From Daedaleopsis sinensis (lineage: Eukaryota > Basidiomycota > Agaricomycetes > Polyporales > Polyporaceae): DNA of 64,000 nt. A program made the translations under genes and the position numbers. The stretch's first letter is position 1; each line of letters opens with the position of its first letter. Under the pieces are notes generated by a model, which worked only from the letters and a program-made list of their open reading frames with translations, ran no database searches and had not been told where the DNA came from. Positions 47,599 to 59,849 of this stretch are shown here, in pieces. Where the stretch lies: contig CM066308.1 in assembly GCA_033807695.1 (NCBI GenBank), positions 1,860,001-1,924,000 of the forward strand, written 5' to 3'.

Positions 47599-49997
47599 GG
47601 TTGCGCGTGGGGGAGAGTAGAGCGAAGGAGGGTGGGTGCGCTGGAGAGAGTAGCGGTGGGAGGAGCTGGTGCGGCGGCGGGGGACGGACGGGGGAGCACA
47701 CGGCCTTTTGTAGGAGGAGACGGCCGGCCCTGGGACCGTGGGCGGACGCGAGAATTGAAGCGGCGCCGTGGGAGGGCGCGAGCACGCGCGAGCCCGGCGC
47801 TCTGGCTCTGGACCCGGCTGCCCCTGGCCTCCTCCCGTCACCGAGCCCCGGTCCCTGTTCCTGGATCTCCTCCCATCGACGAATCACCACCGTGCTCGCG
47901 ACTCGTCCCACACCTCCCTCTGAGCCACAGCAGCCACAGGACGCAGGCGCAAACTCCGTGCGCCGTGCGGGTGCCTCACGGAGATGCCTCCGCAGCATGT
48001 CCGTGTCCATGTCCGACGGCTCGACGCGCAGTTAACAACGGCCCATGCTTGCTCGTGCGCGTCGCATGTGTATGAATAGACACGGCGTCGCGCTCGGCAG
48101 CCCTCCTCCGGCTTCGCGATTCCAAAAGAGCGGACGCGCACAGAGAGGCCGTCTGACGTCAGGCGAGTGCACCCAGCAAGGCACGCTCAGCTCCCCGCCG
48201 AGAACTCGGGACGCGGATCTTGGGACCCAATCGCAAGCGCGAGACTCGAGGGGGCTCGCAGGCTCAAGCTCTCTGGGATTCGCGCTCCCCGAACGGCGAA
48301 TGGCCTGCGACGACAGCGCTCTCGGATGGCGCCGCGATCTCGACGTGGGAGCTCGAGGGCGCAGGACGGCAGGCGAGTGCACCTGAATGGAGGCCGGCGC
48401 TGTGTCGTCAGCAGGTCGAGTTTGTTGAGTTCCTAGGTGAGTAAGTTGAGCAGCTCGGACGGCGTGAATGACGTATACGAAGCACACACCATCCCATGCA
48501 TCATGTACGTATGCCATCGCCCATCTGCTCTGTCTGTCACTCTGTCACCGTCAGCAGAATGCTTGCACGCGGACTGAGGCAAACGGCATCGTGCGCGTGC
48601 TCTGAACCTTGAACAACACCGTGACGGAGGTACGCACAACGCCGGCTACGGTGCAGAGCACCTTCTTGAACAGTTCTGGCAGTGGACAATGTGCAGATGT
48701 CCATCTATCATCGCCTGCACATGCACATGCGTGCTCTGCGGCCGGTGTACAGCATTCGTAGAAGCCCGGCAACCCGACTGCTCGTACGGTGCGTTGTCGA
48801 GGAACGCGAGTTGGATACCGGCGCTGCTCTGTATTGCTACCCTCCATTGCACCAGCTTCCGATCTTGATTACGGCTGTGGAATGGCAGGGTCATACTTAC
48901 TATGATCATATCGATTTGTTCTTCTCGCACGCATGCCATGTTGCTGCCCACAAGCACCCGTCGTCACCACTCCACGGGCGGAATAGACGTGCGGTCCCTA
49001 TACGTAGCTGCTATACCATCGCTGTTATCCCGACCCGAGAAAGTTCCGTCGACGAGACGAGCCACGGACGAAATTGAATCGATATCACGATAGCAAGACT
49101 CAAGAGTGGCCAAGGTTCAAGCTCGAGTTCAAGGGCCAAGGCACGCACAAGCCGCACACACGCCTTTTCTGGGGCGCGGCACGTAAGTATACGCGCGATA
49201 AGTAGAAGACGACTTAAGACGACAGACTCCGACTGGTGCCCGGTGGCTAGCTGCTGGGCCGGACGCATTCACTTCAACAGCGGGTGCCCTGTGGGTGGCG
49301 CCCTCCGCCGGTGGTGGCGTGCGTCACGGTGCGATCTATATCGGAGCCCGAGGCCGCCACCAGATCGCTGATCGCTGTATAGTAAGTACTAGTATCTGTA
49401 CTATAGTCGCGAGACAGTCCGCGGGGCCGCGCGCGACGGATTCGGTATGGTGACTAGCTGTATTCTGGCAAGTCTGGTCCGGCTTGCATTTTGAATGGTT
49501 GGGGGTCCGACGTAAAGGTAAAGGTAAATTGACTGACTTTTATTCGCCTCTCCCCTGAGGGCTGACGAACCCGCCCAGGGACCTGTACTGCCGTCACGTC
49601 GTAGTACTTGTTGGCGTCGTTGTTGCTAGTACATACCATGCGGTCCGGCCATCAGCAACCGCGCCTCGAGTCTCGACTGCAGCAGGATCATGATGGGAGG
49701 AGGACTCGGACTCGGCACTCGGGATCACGCCGCCGTAGTGGAGCATCAGCGAGATTGATGCCGGCCTCCTCACGCCTAATGGGGCAACGCAGACGCCCAC
49801 TACGGCACGCCGCACAGGTCCAGGAACGCGACGCGGACGGGCGCTACCGGGCCACAAAGACTTGGCTCCCGACTCCGACGGTCGACCGCCATCACGCGCT
49901 CACGGTTCAGCAGAGTACTTTCTAACCACCGGCACAGCGCGGTTGTGTCGGAAACATATCGAGGAACGCGCGTTTGGCACTGTTAACGTACCTACTT
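47599..49997. other. Intergenic region
   Basis: About 2.4 kb with no supported gene. GC-rich long frames overlap on both strands without recognisable domains. A small GTAAAG repeat (gtaaaggtaaaggtaaa) is near 49512-49528. Confidence 0.5.
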
Positions 49998-52628
49998 ATG
50001 CCGCCACACAGGGGAAACTCGAACGCACCGCCGGACGCTGCGGTCCCGTATCGGCCGCCGCACTGGCAAGCACGCTCCCGGCCCACCCATGGCCATGGCC
50101 ACGGTGGTAGGAATGCTAGTGGCCATGGGGCGGCTCACTCGAGCTCTCAGCCTCAGCCTGCAGCTGCAGGATCTCGGACGCGCACCCAACAGCAGCCCGA
50201 ACCCCAGCACCGGCTGTATGCGCCCGGGACTCGGAACTCGAAGCGGCCCATGGAGCTCATCGCGTCCGTGAGCCGGAGCAGCGGGCTGGAGAAGGACGGG
50301 GACGCGTGAGTGCCGTGTTCGCTCGTCTGGCGCGCTGATCAGGGGCGGGCGGGCAGGATGCGCGGGGCGTCGGCGGTCGCGGTCGCGGTCGCGGTCCTGC
50401 GGGATCTGTGCATGGTCGTACCGTGACCGCACCACATCAGACATCTGCCTCCGAGCTGGGGCAGATGTCAGTAGCATAAGCCTGTGTGTTCACGGTAATG
50501 CAGGGCGGTGGCGCTGCCGCGACGACGACCCTCGTCGACCTCGGGCATCCTGCAGGTCTCTGTTTCCTTGGTTTCGGCGTCCGGAATCGAAGCTGGGATG
50601 TAACCTCGTTCGGTTGTGCAGGCTGCGAGATCCGGGTGTTCAAGAAGAATACCGGGCGTTCATCCAGGGCAAGGTGGGTGCTTGGAGACTAGCGTTGTGC
50701 CTGGGCGACGTAAAGCCTTCGCTGACACTTCTTGCGAATGCGCGCATGGGGGGCCGCGACAGGTAGACGAGTATTGGAAGAGGTACCCGTGGCGGGGCGC
50801 GGGCGACACGAGCGACGACGCCCCGGCCGCGCGCAGGAACAGGAAAGAAATGGAGGAGAACCTCATGATACTGTTTCGTACGTGGACGTCTTCTGAGCAC
50901 ACATTCGTCGCTCGGTAGCTGAGCGCCAGGTACACAGGCAAACTGCGAGAAGGCCTTTTGTCCGTACACCGCCGAGACGCGTTCGCTCTGGAAGGTAAGG
51001 CTGCGGTCGACTGTATCGAGTGCTTGGCAACGACTCATTGCTCATCGTCAACAGTCTACGAGACATCGCTCTATCTCTCGGTGCTGTTCAATTCCCCCGT
51101 GCAGACCACTTCTATCGTCTCCCATCTCCTCCCCAATCTCTACATCCCGACACACGCGCCCAGGCCGCCAAATTCGATCTCAGGCCCAGCGCCATCCTCA
51201 CAGCAACGAAGACACCCAGACCCTCCGTCCGCCCTCGACCTGCAGCATCAGCATGAACATGAGCATGAGCAGGACCACGGCCTCCCGCGCTCGGCACTCG
51301 CGACGACGCTCGTCGCCCTCCTGCACCAGCTCGTCCAGGCGTTCCCCTCCCAGCTCGCGTTCCACACGCAGCTCCGCCAACTGCACCCCGCGCTCCAGAG
51401 CGTTCTGCGCGCGCATCCCTCGGGAGACCCGTTCTCGTGTCCGGACCCGGCGCCTTCTGCTTCTTCTCCTTCGCGGTCCCTGGCCGCGAACACAACTGCG
51501 AACACAACTGTGAATGCCAATGCCCACACGCACACGACGAGCACGAACATGGCCGCGGCCGCACCATCGCCGCACCCATCGTCTTTCCTATCGCAAGGGC
51601 AATCGCGAGCGCAATCGCAATCAGCACCATCGCATTCGCGCGCGTCCGCTTCCATGTCGCAGTCGCGGTCACCTGCAGCCGGCTCCGTGTCTGGCTCCGG
51701 CTCTGGTTCTGGCTCTGCGTACGTGACGGCGGCTCCCTCTCATGCATCTCACTATCAGGTATCTCCTCGGGACGCAGTTCGAGTCCGGGACGCGGTTCGA
51801 GCCCAGGTCGCGGACGCCTCCCAGCCAGACTCTGCAGAACAAGAACAAGAAGTCGAACAGGGCAGCCCGAGCTCGCGCACACACGCATCCCGCTCCTCTG
51901 CGTCTACGTCTGCGTCTGCACCCGTGCGCGGGGAGAGCCCTCGAGCCCCGGCGACGGCGCACGAGTGGCTTCTGGCCCTCGCGCGGGCTCTGCGCGCGGG
52001 GAACTACGCGCGCCTCGACGGGCTCACGCGGCGCGCCGTGTACGCGCCATTCGTGCCCCGCGGCCTCCATTCCGGCTCGCGTTCGCGTGCAGTCGCGGCA
52101 CCTGCGTTCCCATCGAGCTCAGCCTCAGGGCAGGATCCGGATGGGGTCGAGCGGAGAGACGAAGGGGAGCGGGCGGAGCTGGAGCTGGAGGTGGAGGTGG
52201 ATTTGGAGCTGGAGGCGTTCGGGACGCTCGTGGAGGCGCTGCTGGAGAAGGCGCGGGGGCGGACGTGGGACGTGCTCCGGACAGCGTATCGCGAGCTGTC
52301 GCTCTCCGCGCCGCCGGGGCAGGGCGTGAGGGGGACGACGGGGGAGTGGCTCGCGCGCTCGCTCGTCCTGCGCCCCCATCGTTTGGACGGTGCGCCGTTG
52401 GCTGGTAATCGAGGTGAAGCTGGGGCTGACGATGGGGTTGGGGTTGGGGACAAAAACGAGACGGAGAACGGGGACGTTGGGAGAGAGAACGGGAGCGAGA
52501 AGGGCGTGGGGCCTGCGGTGTGCGCCAAAGACGTCGAGGCGTGGCTGGAGGAGTGCGGCCGGCGAGGCGAGGCGAGGCGGAAAGAGGGTGAGGGAATGGA
52601 GGGACGGTGGGTGCTAGTGAGAGCCTGA
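49998..52628 (+). CDS. Probable SAC3/GANP-like (PCI-type) protein with Ser-rich insert
   Basis: Exon 1 (49998 to about 50306, donor GTGAGT) encodes a Gln/Pro/His-rich N-terminus starting MPPHRGNSNAPPDAAVPYRP and ending SVSRSSGLEKDGDA. Short exons follow with LRDPGVQEEYRAFIQGKVDE and YWKRYPW, then RRNRKEMEENLMILFRYTGK and LREGLLSVHRRDAFALEVYE TSLYLSVLF across a GTAAGG intron. The pattern LR-x2-L...R-x-D-x-F...VYE...HLLPNLY resembles the SAC3/GANP helical core. A long Ser/Ala/Thr low-complexity insert (about 51130-51950) is followed by HEWLLALARALRAGNYARLD and EALLEKARGRTWDVLRTAYR, similar to the PCI half (GNY-x-R). The family acts in mRNA export or splicing-coupled complexes (Sac3, Thp3). Some joins between 50306 and 50690 did not close in frame. 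Assignment is tentative. Confidence 0.48.
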
Positions 52629-52949
52629 CTGACAGTCGGCGAGGGCGCGGGAGGAAGCCGAGGCTGGACGTGCGAGAGGACGCGGCGCGCTGGCCCGCAG
52701 TGCATGCAGGGCTACGGCGCATGTCGACATCGTCGCGCGCATGGGCTAGGTTTAACCCATAAGACCGCGGTGAGCTGCCGTCATGTTGTGGTTCTGACGT
52801 ACTATTGGTGAATGTTTGCCGGACTGTAAGAATGCTGTATTCGGAATAAAAGAGAGATCTGGTGGTAGCAACAAGATAGAAACAACATAGAAATACAGAA
52901 GTGTTCCATCTCCTTGCAGATATGATCCCCGTGCATACGATGGCCCTCA
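52629..52949. other. Convergent 3' region of two genes
   Basis: The SAC3-like gene (plus) and the decarboxylase gene (minus) end here facing each other. AATAAA at 52845-52850 on the plus strand is a possible polyadenylation signal. Confidence 0.45.
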
Positions 52950-53931
52950 TCACGTCGGTGCGGTTGCGCGTCTGGCGAGCCCGAAGCGGTCTACAACGAT
53001 CTGGACGATGTCCCGCCATTCGGTCATCGCCCCAAGACCTTACGAGACAGACGGGCGCAGCGGCGGGAACGTCAGCCTTTCTTTTCCTTTAGATGCATGC
53101 CACCTGGGACACCCACCGACGTCGCCGCACGCTAGACTTTTGCCTATGGGCCCGACCACGGTATATCCGATCGTGTCACGCACCACGCGGAGGTGCTGCG
53201 TGGTGAGCGGGTGCTCGTACATGAGCGTGTTCATCGCGGGGAAGACATACGTCGGCGTCGTCGGGGCGAGCGCGCGGAGGAGTGACGTCTGTGTGCACGA
53301 GGTCAGCGGTCACGGTCAGAAGCCCCAAAACGGGCGTTGGATGTGGATGCCAACGCGGACGTGGAGTGGGACGGGACGGGAACGGCACTAAGGGGGGAGT
53401 GTGGGGGAAGAAAGCGGGGATTTCTTACGGCAAGGTTGTCACAAAGGCCGTTCGCGATCTTGGAGAGGGTGTTAGCGGAGCATGGGGCGATGAGGACGAC
53501 GTCGGCCCAGCGCCGGAGTTCGATGTGCAAGATTGGGTCGCCAATCTTGTACTCGCCCTGATTTCGGGAAGGTCATATGAGACTTCGAAGAGCAGCAGGG
53601 AAGCATTAGGCCTACATGGGGCCCCCATTCGTCCTTGTCTCGCCAGACGCGCACTCCCGATCGCTCTATGTCTGTGTGGTCGTAGAAAGACAAGGAGGCT
53701 TCGGTTGCAACGACCTCCACTTTGACGCGATCGTACTGCGGAGAATCTGTGTTCAGCTGGAGAGGATTTCAAGTGGTATGCGTTAAGACAAACGGTGAGT
53801 AATTCTGCGACAATTAGCGGTGCTTTGATCGATGCGACGCTTCCAGTGGTCATGAGGACAACATGGGTGTAACCGGTACTCCTCTCGTCCTCTGCAACAA
53901 ATCTTCGCCGGACAGTCTGAGTGTCGCTCAT
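52950..53931 (-). CDS. Phosphopantothenoylcysteine decarboxylase (Hal3/CoaC flavoprotein)
   Basis: About 240 residues in four or five exons. The start MSDTQTVRRRFVAEDERSTG leads into HVVLMTTGSVASIKAPLIVA, the FMN-binding loop of HFCD flavoproteins. Catalytic features in order: LHIELRRWADVVLIAP (active-site His) with CSANTLSKIANGLCDNL, then FPAMNTLMYEHPLTTQHL (the PxMNxxMW-type substrate motif with Asn), then GPIGKSLACGDV (active-site Cys). A last exon after a GTGGGT intron gives GLGAMTEWRDIVQIVVDRFG and LARRATAPT with the TGA at 52950. It decarboxylates 4'-phosphopantothenoylcysteine to 4'-phosphopantetheine in CoA synthesis, in the cytosol. All residues needed for catalysis are present, so this is the enzyme rather than a regulatory Hal3 variant. 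Divergent from RanGAP. Confidence 0.93.
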
Positions 53932-54143
53932 CGTCGCCGACCCGCAGAGATGTCGGATGAGGTAAGAGGCAGGTGTGGTTAGGGGCCTGATTAATCCTAC
54001 TCAGTGGCAGTGCTGCTACTTTACGGGCACGTGCCCACTGATTTGAATCGGAACCGAGGACGCGTCGAGCGCGAAAAGCTTTCTCTCCGCTGCCACACCC
54101 TCCGCCACTCTCATACCCACCTCAGCTACACACTCTGTATACC
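53932..54143. promoter_or_regulatory. Divergent promoter region, decarboxylase and RanGAP
   Basis: 212 bases between outward ATG codons at 53931 and 54144. No clear TATA box; pyrimidine-rich before the RanGAP start. Confidence 0.5.
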
Positions 54144-55504
54144 ATGGCCACTACAATCTCTCTGCTTGGAAAGGGCCTCAAGCTCGACTCTCGCTCCGAC
54201 ATGGACGCCCACCTTGCACCGTTCGACCCGACTGTGATCGAGGAGATCCATCTCGGAGGAAACACCATCGGCGTCGAAGCCGCGCTGGCTCTCGCCGACT
54301 TTCTCGCAAAGACCACAAAGCTACGGGTGCGCACTCATCTCCGCTTTCTGCGTCTCTACGACATCCGTTAACTCGAACCGTCCATCGCCAACCCGCTGCC
54401 GCCACCCCGCGACACGCTCGACCTCGCCATCCGCAGGTCGCGAACTTTGCCGACATCTTCACCGGCCGACTGATCACTGAGATCCCACCCGCGCTCTCCG
54501 CGATCTGCGACGCGCTCATCGGCAAGTCCACGCTCGTCGAGATCGACCTCTCCGACAACGCCTTCGGCGGCCGCTCCGTCGACCCCATCGTGCCCTTCCT
54601 CTCCACCGCGCGCTCGCTCCGCGTCTTCAAGCTGAACAACAACGGTCTCGGCCCCGCGGGAGGTGCCGTCATCGCCGACGCGCTCACGACACTCGCCGGC
54701 TCGCTCGAGAAGGGCACCAAGTCGAACCTGCGCACGATCATCTGCGGCCGGAACCGCCTCGAAGACGGTTCCGCGCAGGCGTGGGCCGCCGCGCTGCGTG
54801 CGCACGGCACGCTCGAGGAGGTGCGCATGCCGCAGAACGGGATCCGCATGGCGGGCATCTCCGCGCTCGTGAACGGCCTCGCCGCGAACGCGGGCCTCCT
54901 CCACCTCGACCTCCAGGACAACACGTTCGCGGACGAGGGCTCTGAGCACATGGCCGCGGAGCTCGGCCGCGGTACATGGCCGGCGCTGCGCGTGCTCAAC
55001 TTGTCCGACTGCGTCATCGGGGAGGAGGGCGCGGTGTCGCCTGTCGTCGAGGCGCTCGCGAAGGGCCTGCACACGAAGCTCGAGGTGCTGCAGCTCCAGA
55101 ACGACAACCTCGAGTCGCAGGCGTTCTCCCTGCTCGCGGGCGTCGTTGGGAAGCTGCCGCTGCTGAAGCGCGTCGAGGCGCAGTGGAACGAGGTCGACGA
55201 GGATGATGAGGCTGTCGTAGCCCTCCTAGGTGCTCTGCGGAAACAGGGAGGGAAGCTCATCATCAACGACGATGAGGACGATGAGGACGAGGATGATAAG
55301 GAGGAAGAAGACGAGGAGCAGGAGAAGGAGAAGGAGGAGGCAGAGGCAGAGGCAGAGGCACCGAAGGACGAAGCCGACGAAGCCGAGCCGAAGGCCGCAC
55401 CCGCACTCGATGCCGCACCCGCTCCTGCGCCGCCTGAGAAGAGCGTGGCGGACAAGGCTACGGATGCGCTTGCCGATCTGCTCGCGAAGGTCTCCATTCG
55501 GTGA
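54144..55504 (+). CDS. rna1: Ran GTPase-activating protein (RanGAP/Rna1)
   Basis: About 415 residues, two exons with one intron of about 108 nt (about 54330-54437, GTGCGC to CGCAG). The N-terminus (SLLGKGLKLDSRSDMDAHLA) and successive leucine-rich repeats such as IDLSDNAFGG and FKLNNNGLGPAGGAVIADAL are those of Rna1. The catalytic Arg is in VANFADIFTGRLITEIPPAL. Further repeats run to about 55240, and the C-terminus is a very acidic tail (DEDDEDEDDKEEEDEEQEKE) followed by an Ala/Pro-rich end, as in Rna1. It stimulates GTP hydrolysis on Ran in the cytoplasm and so maintains the nuclear transport gradient. Complete and canonical; no vertebrate-type SUMO domain is present, as expected in fungi. 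Confidence 0.96.
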
Positions 55505-55815
55505 TATAGAGGTACCGTCGGATTATGGAGAAGTGAAGTCTTGGGTTCTGTATCTCACCATCTCACGACCGGGCTTGCATTGGCACGGTCTGCGCGCAAG
55601 CGTTCTGCATTCATAGCAAGATTGTATTCCTCTGAATTCCATATCCATCTAAGTACGCCATGTATACCAGCACATCTTGGCCGTCTGTAGTGTCTGTTCT
55701 CCTTCTAGAATGTGTATGTTAGACCTAGCATGTCTGTTCGACCCCCATGCTCAAAGAAGCTTCCTCCAGCTCTTTAGGCTTGAGCTACTCAGGCTTGAGC
55801 TCGTTAGGCTCGTGC
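55505..55815. other. Convergent 3' region (RanGAP and DUF3605)
   Basis: No gene; contains the 3' untranslated regions of two facing genes. A short near-repeat built on GGCTTGAGCT / GGCTCGTGCT units lies at about 55778-55818. Confidence 0.45.
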
Positions 55816-56980
55816 TCAAGAAGCTCTCGCGTTTTCTTCGGACCTCTTGCGGCGCGCGAAGACGTGTATGTGCGACAGCTCAGGTACACTCTGCAGTCTC
55901 TGTGAGGGACAAACCTGGTCAGGACCCACGCCGCTGCGAGCCCGAGGGGAGAACGGGGCGACGATCCCGCACGCACCGGGGGGTTGGTGAACCAAGCAGT
56001 CTCCCACTCGCTCTCGACCCACCTGCGCTTGATGAACTCCTCGATCTCCCTCCCGTACGACTGGACGGCACGCTCTTCCTCTTCAGTCCCGCGCGGGGAA
56101 CGGATGAGCTTGTCTATGGTGACACCCCATTCGGCGAGGGCCGGGAGGCATTCAGGCAGCAGACTGGGAGACGGCGGGGGCGAATTGAGCCCGGTGAACC
56201 CCCATAGGCCGTCCTGGTGGAGCCGTGCGGAGAGTGTGGACTCGGAGGGTGGAGGGAGAGATGCCGGGAAGATGGGGACGCGGGTCCAGATGAGACTGTG
56301 TTCGATCTCGGGGGGCACTGGCGAAAGAGCGTGCGTTATGCTGGATGTCGCGAGCGGGCACCTGGGGGGCTTGTCTCCGATCCGGAGGAATGGATGTACA
56401 TACCTGAGTATGGCCAATCGTTCATGGCGACGTAGTACAACTCCGGAGGCATGTCAGCGACGAAATGCGTCGGCGCGTCCGGGGGGATCGGTGGGAGCCC
56501 CTTCGACGCTTTGATGGCCTGTGGTCCAAGGGTCGAAGTGGTCGCTGGGGTGTCCAGGGACGACTTGATGATAGCGATGGTGTCAGGTTGACCCCATTGG
56601 AGGCGATAGTTCATCAAATAGTTCACTACGAGGTACACCTTAGACCTTGGCTCCTATGACCAGAGAATGTGGACGTACCGATACTCCCATACTGCTTCTT
56701 GATCCCGTCCGACCAGTCCATGTAGCGAGCTTGCAGCTTCTTGTCGCGTTTGAGCAGCCCAAGGTCGCTGGCGGCCGTTCAATGCTCAACATCCATCGGA
56801 GGCCTTGGATCTGGTGTTGAGCTAGACGTACCCAGAGTTGACGAAGACCTTGAGCTGGTGCCAGGTGAACTTCGCCGGGTAGTGAACAAGCAGCTCCTCG
56901 TACGTTGGAAGCCCGGTCCCTAGCGGCACAGTCTCTGGCGACAGCTCAGCAGGTTTGCCGTTAGGCACGTCGGTTGACAT
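55816..56980 (-). CDS. DUF3605 protein (N-acetylglucosamine-induced protein 1-like)
   Basis: Start MSTDVPNGKPAELSPETVPL, then LPTYEELLVHYPAKFTWHQL, followed across an intron by DLGLLKRDKKLQARYMDWSD. The next parts are VNYLMNYRLQWGQPDTIAII and DMPPELYYVAMNDWPYS, then IEHSLIWTRVPIFPASLPPP and GLWGFTGLNSPPPSPSLLPE. The last exon, joined through a GTGCGT...CTCACAG intron, reads RLQSVPELSHIHVFARRKRS to a TGA at 55816. The W-x-G-x-x-D and YV-x-NDWPY motifs are those of the DUF3605 family, which is fungal, about 230-300 residues, and reported as GlcNAc-induced in some yeasts. Molecular function is not known to me. Length and order of motifs are normal for the family. Confidence 0.8.
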
Positions 56981-58192
56981 AGCTGGCGATATTCGTGGTA
57001 GTAGATGACCAAGCGGTGAGGACTAGATAGTCGTTCCAGAGATAGTGACGGCGATGGGGAAAAGAGAGAGAGTCCCGACGATCAACCAAACTGCGCGATG
57101 CTCACCGCCTCGGCGAGCGCGGCAAGGGTATGTCCATACATATCTTATATCTTCCACTATGTAGGACAGAACCACGAGGATCAGGGGTCCATATGTCCAT
57201 GCCTACGTGTATTTGCCGGAAAATAGTCAGAGGACAGTGGCTGTAGTGTGCAGAGTACGAAGCGACTCCTCCTAACCAAGTGACTGAGTCCAAGGTCCAT
57301 ATCCGGATAAACCTCCTGCTCTTCTCTGACCACCACGACCTTGTGCATCCAACCCACAAAATTGCGTCGGTAATATCGTATTACACCCGGATTCCCTGTG
57401 CTTGGTCGAAATTCCACCTAGAGTCCGAAGACACGGATCGCAGCTGGTTCACAGGTTTCAAGGTTGAGTCGGGCTTCTTCAACATGCTGTGGTCATTGAT
57501 GCCATCAGCTAGTACTCTGAGAGGGCTGACTGCCGATGCAAAGGTACGCAGTCCGGGCTTCTGCAGAACTACCAGTGTGTGCTCACGCTGGCTCTTCTCA
57601 AGGGTAAGGATGCATGATTGCATTATTGCTGGGTGCCACGAGGTCTTTGCTCGCAGCAATCTACAAATCTACTATCACTATATCCTGCTCGGTATCTTTC
57701 TAGCAGTAAGACCTGGTGAAACCCTCGTGAGCATAGATATCTAGTGAACGGTCCGGAATGCTGAATGAAAGCTGATGGGCCGGTACCTAGTTTGACTGGC
57801 ATGCTCCATTACCCTCGATGCGGGAGCTCTTGTTCAAGTGTTGAAGCTTGAAGAGCCATACATCTTGCTTCTCACACGAAACCTCTGCCTACGCCCTCGT
57901 GCGATGGGTTGATATTGGGCAAGTACAGATCTAGATGAGACCGCCGTTACGTTGCCCCTCACACACACTTCAGATCCCGACGTGAACCTGCGAGTAAGCG
58001 TATTCTCCTGCGGTGCCAGTCTACGGATCAGGTTACGTATCGTGTAGCTCTAGCCAGGTCCTCTGGGCTTTGCGACGGAGCACAGACAGCTTTGATTTCC
58101 CCACAAGATGCCATGACGATTCAATGATTGTAAATTGCAGAGCCTATAAACGCGCCTGAGCTTCTCCGGGGCCGGATGCACTCTTCCTCGCC
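56981..58192. other. Intergenic region
   Basis: About 1.2 kb, lower in GC. One open frame of about 150 codons (57280-57744) has no recognisable domain and is probably chance. The TATAAA at 58145-58150 serves the next gene. Confidence 0.5.
58145..58150 (+). promoter_or_regulatory. TATA box of the reductase gene
   Basis: TATAAA, about 48 bases before the ATG at 58193, which implies a very short 5' untranslated region. Confidence 0.6.
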
Positions 58193-59397
58193 ATGCCCGC
58201 GGTCACTTCAGGGAGGGTCTTGGTCACCGGGGCAAACGGCTTCGTCGCAGGATGGATCACCAAGACGCTTCTCGAGCACGGCTTCTCCGTCCGGGCCACA
58301 GTTCGCTCTACAGGGAAGGCGGACCCGATCAGCAAGGCCCTCTCGGCTCATAGAGAACGCCTAGAGTTTGTAGTCGTGAAGGATATCACGCAGGTGAGCT
58401 GGTTCTATGCGGCTTCCCTTCGCACGAGGACTCAGAAACCCTTCTCTATCATAGGCGGGTGCATTTGACGAGGCGGTCGTCGGGGTCGACGCCATCGTCC
58501 ATGCCGCGTCCCCGGTTATTCTCACCGCTAACCATCCCGACGAGCTCATCCGGCCGGCTGTCGAGGGCACGCTGAGCATTCTCCGCAGTGCAAGTACCCC
58601 CCATACATCCGTGCAGCGCGTCATCTTCGTCTCTTCCCTTTCGACTGTCGTCAATAACCATCATGCGGAGACCCCGCCGGTCTTTGACGAGACCGACTGG
58701 AACGACAGAGCGCCCGCAGAAGTCGAGGCGAAAGGCGTCGAGGCTTCCGCTGCGGCGAAGTACGCGACGAGCAAGACTCTCGCAGAGATGGCCGCGTGGG
58801 AGTATGTCAGGAAAGAGCAAGAGAGCGGGGCTATTCGCTGGGACTTTGTCTCGCTTTGCCCCCCATGGGTCTTCGGACCCATGATCGGCGCGCGGCGCCC
58901 AGAAGATCTGACCTCCTCCGTGGAGCAGTGGTACAAGCTCGCGATTAAGGAAGAGAGTGATAGGACTGTTTTAGGGGATCAAGGGTGAGAGCCTTCGTTT
59001 AATGGCATACCGTAGTTTGTGCTGATCAGTTATCACTTGGGTAGGCCTTGGGCGGACGCACGAGATTTTGCAGACGCCACCCTGGCAGCCTTGATGAAGC
59101 CCGAAGCCGGGGGTGAACGATTTGTGATATCCGCCGGTCACTTCACATGGAAGCTATGGGGTACGTCTTGCCTACCTCCGCGCTAAACCGCATACTTGGC
59201 TCGGAGCATGACCTTCAGTAGTTGCCCAGGTGCGTCGGATCCTGCGTAAGTCCTTCGACAACATACCGGAAGAGGTTGCCTTCGAAGCCCTCTTCGACGC
59301 CAAAAGGTCCAGGGTTGTTCTTGGAATCCAGTATCGAAGCATGGAGGAGACGGCAAGGTTTATAGTCGAGGACTTGAAAGCGAAGGGGTGGTGCTAG
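58193..59397 (+). CDS. NAD(P)-dependent reductase, dihydroflavonol/cinnamoyl-CoA reductase-like
   Basis: An extended SDR of about 345 residues in four exons. The glycine motif is VLVTGANGFVAGWITKTLLE (TGxxGFxG), followed by VRATVRST. Then DAIVHAASPV, PAVEGTLSILRSA, VIFVSSLSTVVNN and the catalytic AAAKYATSKTLAEMAAWEYV (Y-x-x-x-K). LCPPWVFGPM and WADARDFADATLAALMKPEA belong to the substrate side. The protein ends FIVEDLKAKGWC. Fungal relatives include methylglyoxal/aldehyde reductases (Gre2) and many uncharacterised ketoreductases. It reduces an aldehyde or ketone with NADPH in the cytosol; substrate unknown. All active-site residues are intact. It lies next to a P450 fragment on the opposite strand. 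Confidence 0.92.
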
Positions 59398-59849
59398 GCG
59401 CATTGTGAGGTTGTTTTATATCTCTCAATGCCCCACTTACAATGGCCCAGTCAAACGGACAAACCTCCCCGACTTACGAAGACTACGGATTTTTGATCGT
59501 TGTGTTCGCATCTTCCTACACTCCGGCTCGTAAGACTTGCACACTGTAATCCATCTGGAAAAACGGAGTTGAGCGTTCTCAAAGTAGCTGTCCCCGCTAC
59601 CGTTGTCGTAAAAGGCACCGACAATGCTCAACGCTGAAACCGAGCAACGCGCCGAAGGATACCATCGGTTTATATGTGTCATCCCGTGTGCCGAATCTGA
59701 TATCTATTGAATGTTGCAGAGATTACTCTGCGTTGGGCCACTCTTATTAAGGCATGGTATGTTGAGAACACGATCGCTTACGGTTGAACGGCGAGGATAC
59801 CGAGACGTCACTGATGTAGTGAGAATTGCAGTTCCTATGTAAGTGAAGA
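59398..59849. other. Intergenic region
   Basis: No supported gene between the reductase and the small open frame at 59850. Confidence 0.45.

Noticed and set aside
57280..57744. An uninterrupted 154-codon plus-strand frame
   Set aside because: No domain, no promoter or splice signals and no protein-like pattern; kept only as a note in the intergenic entry.
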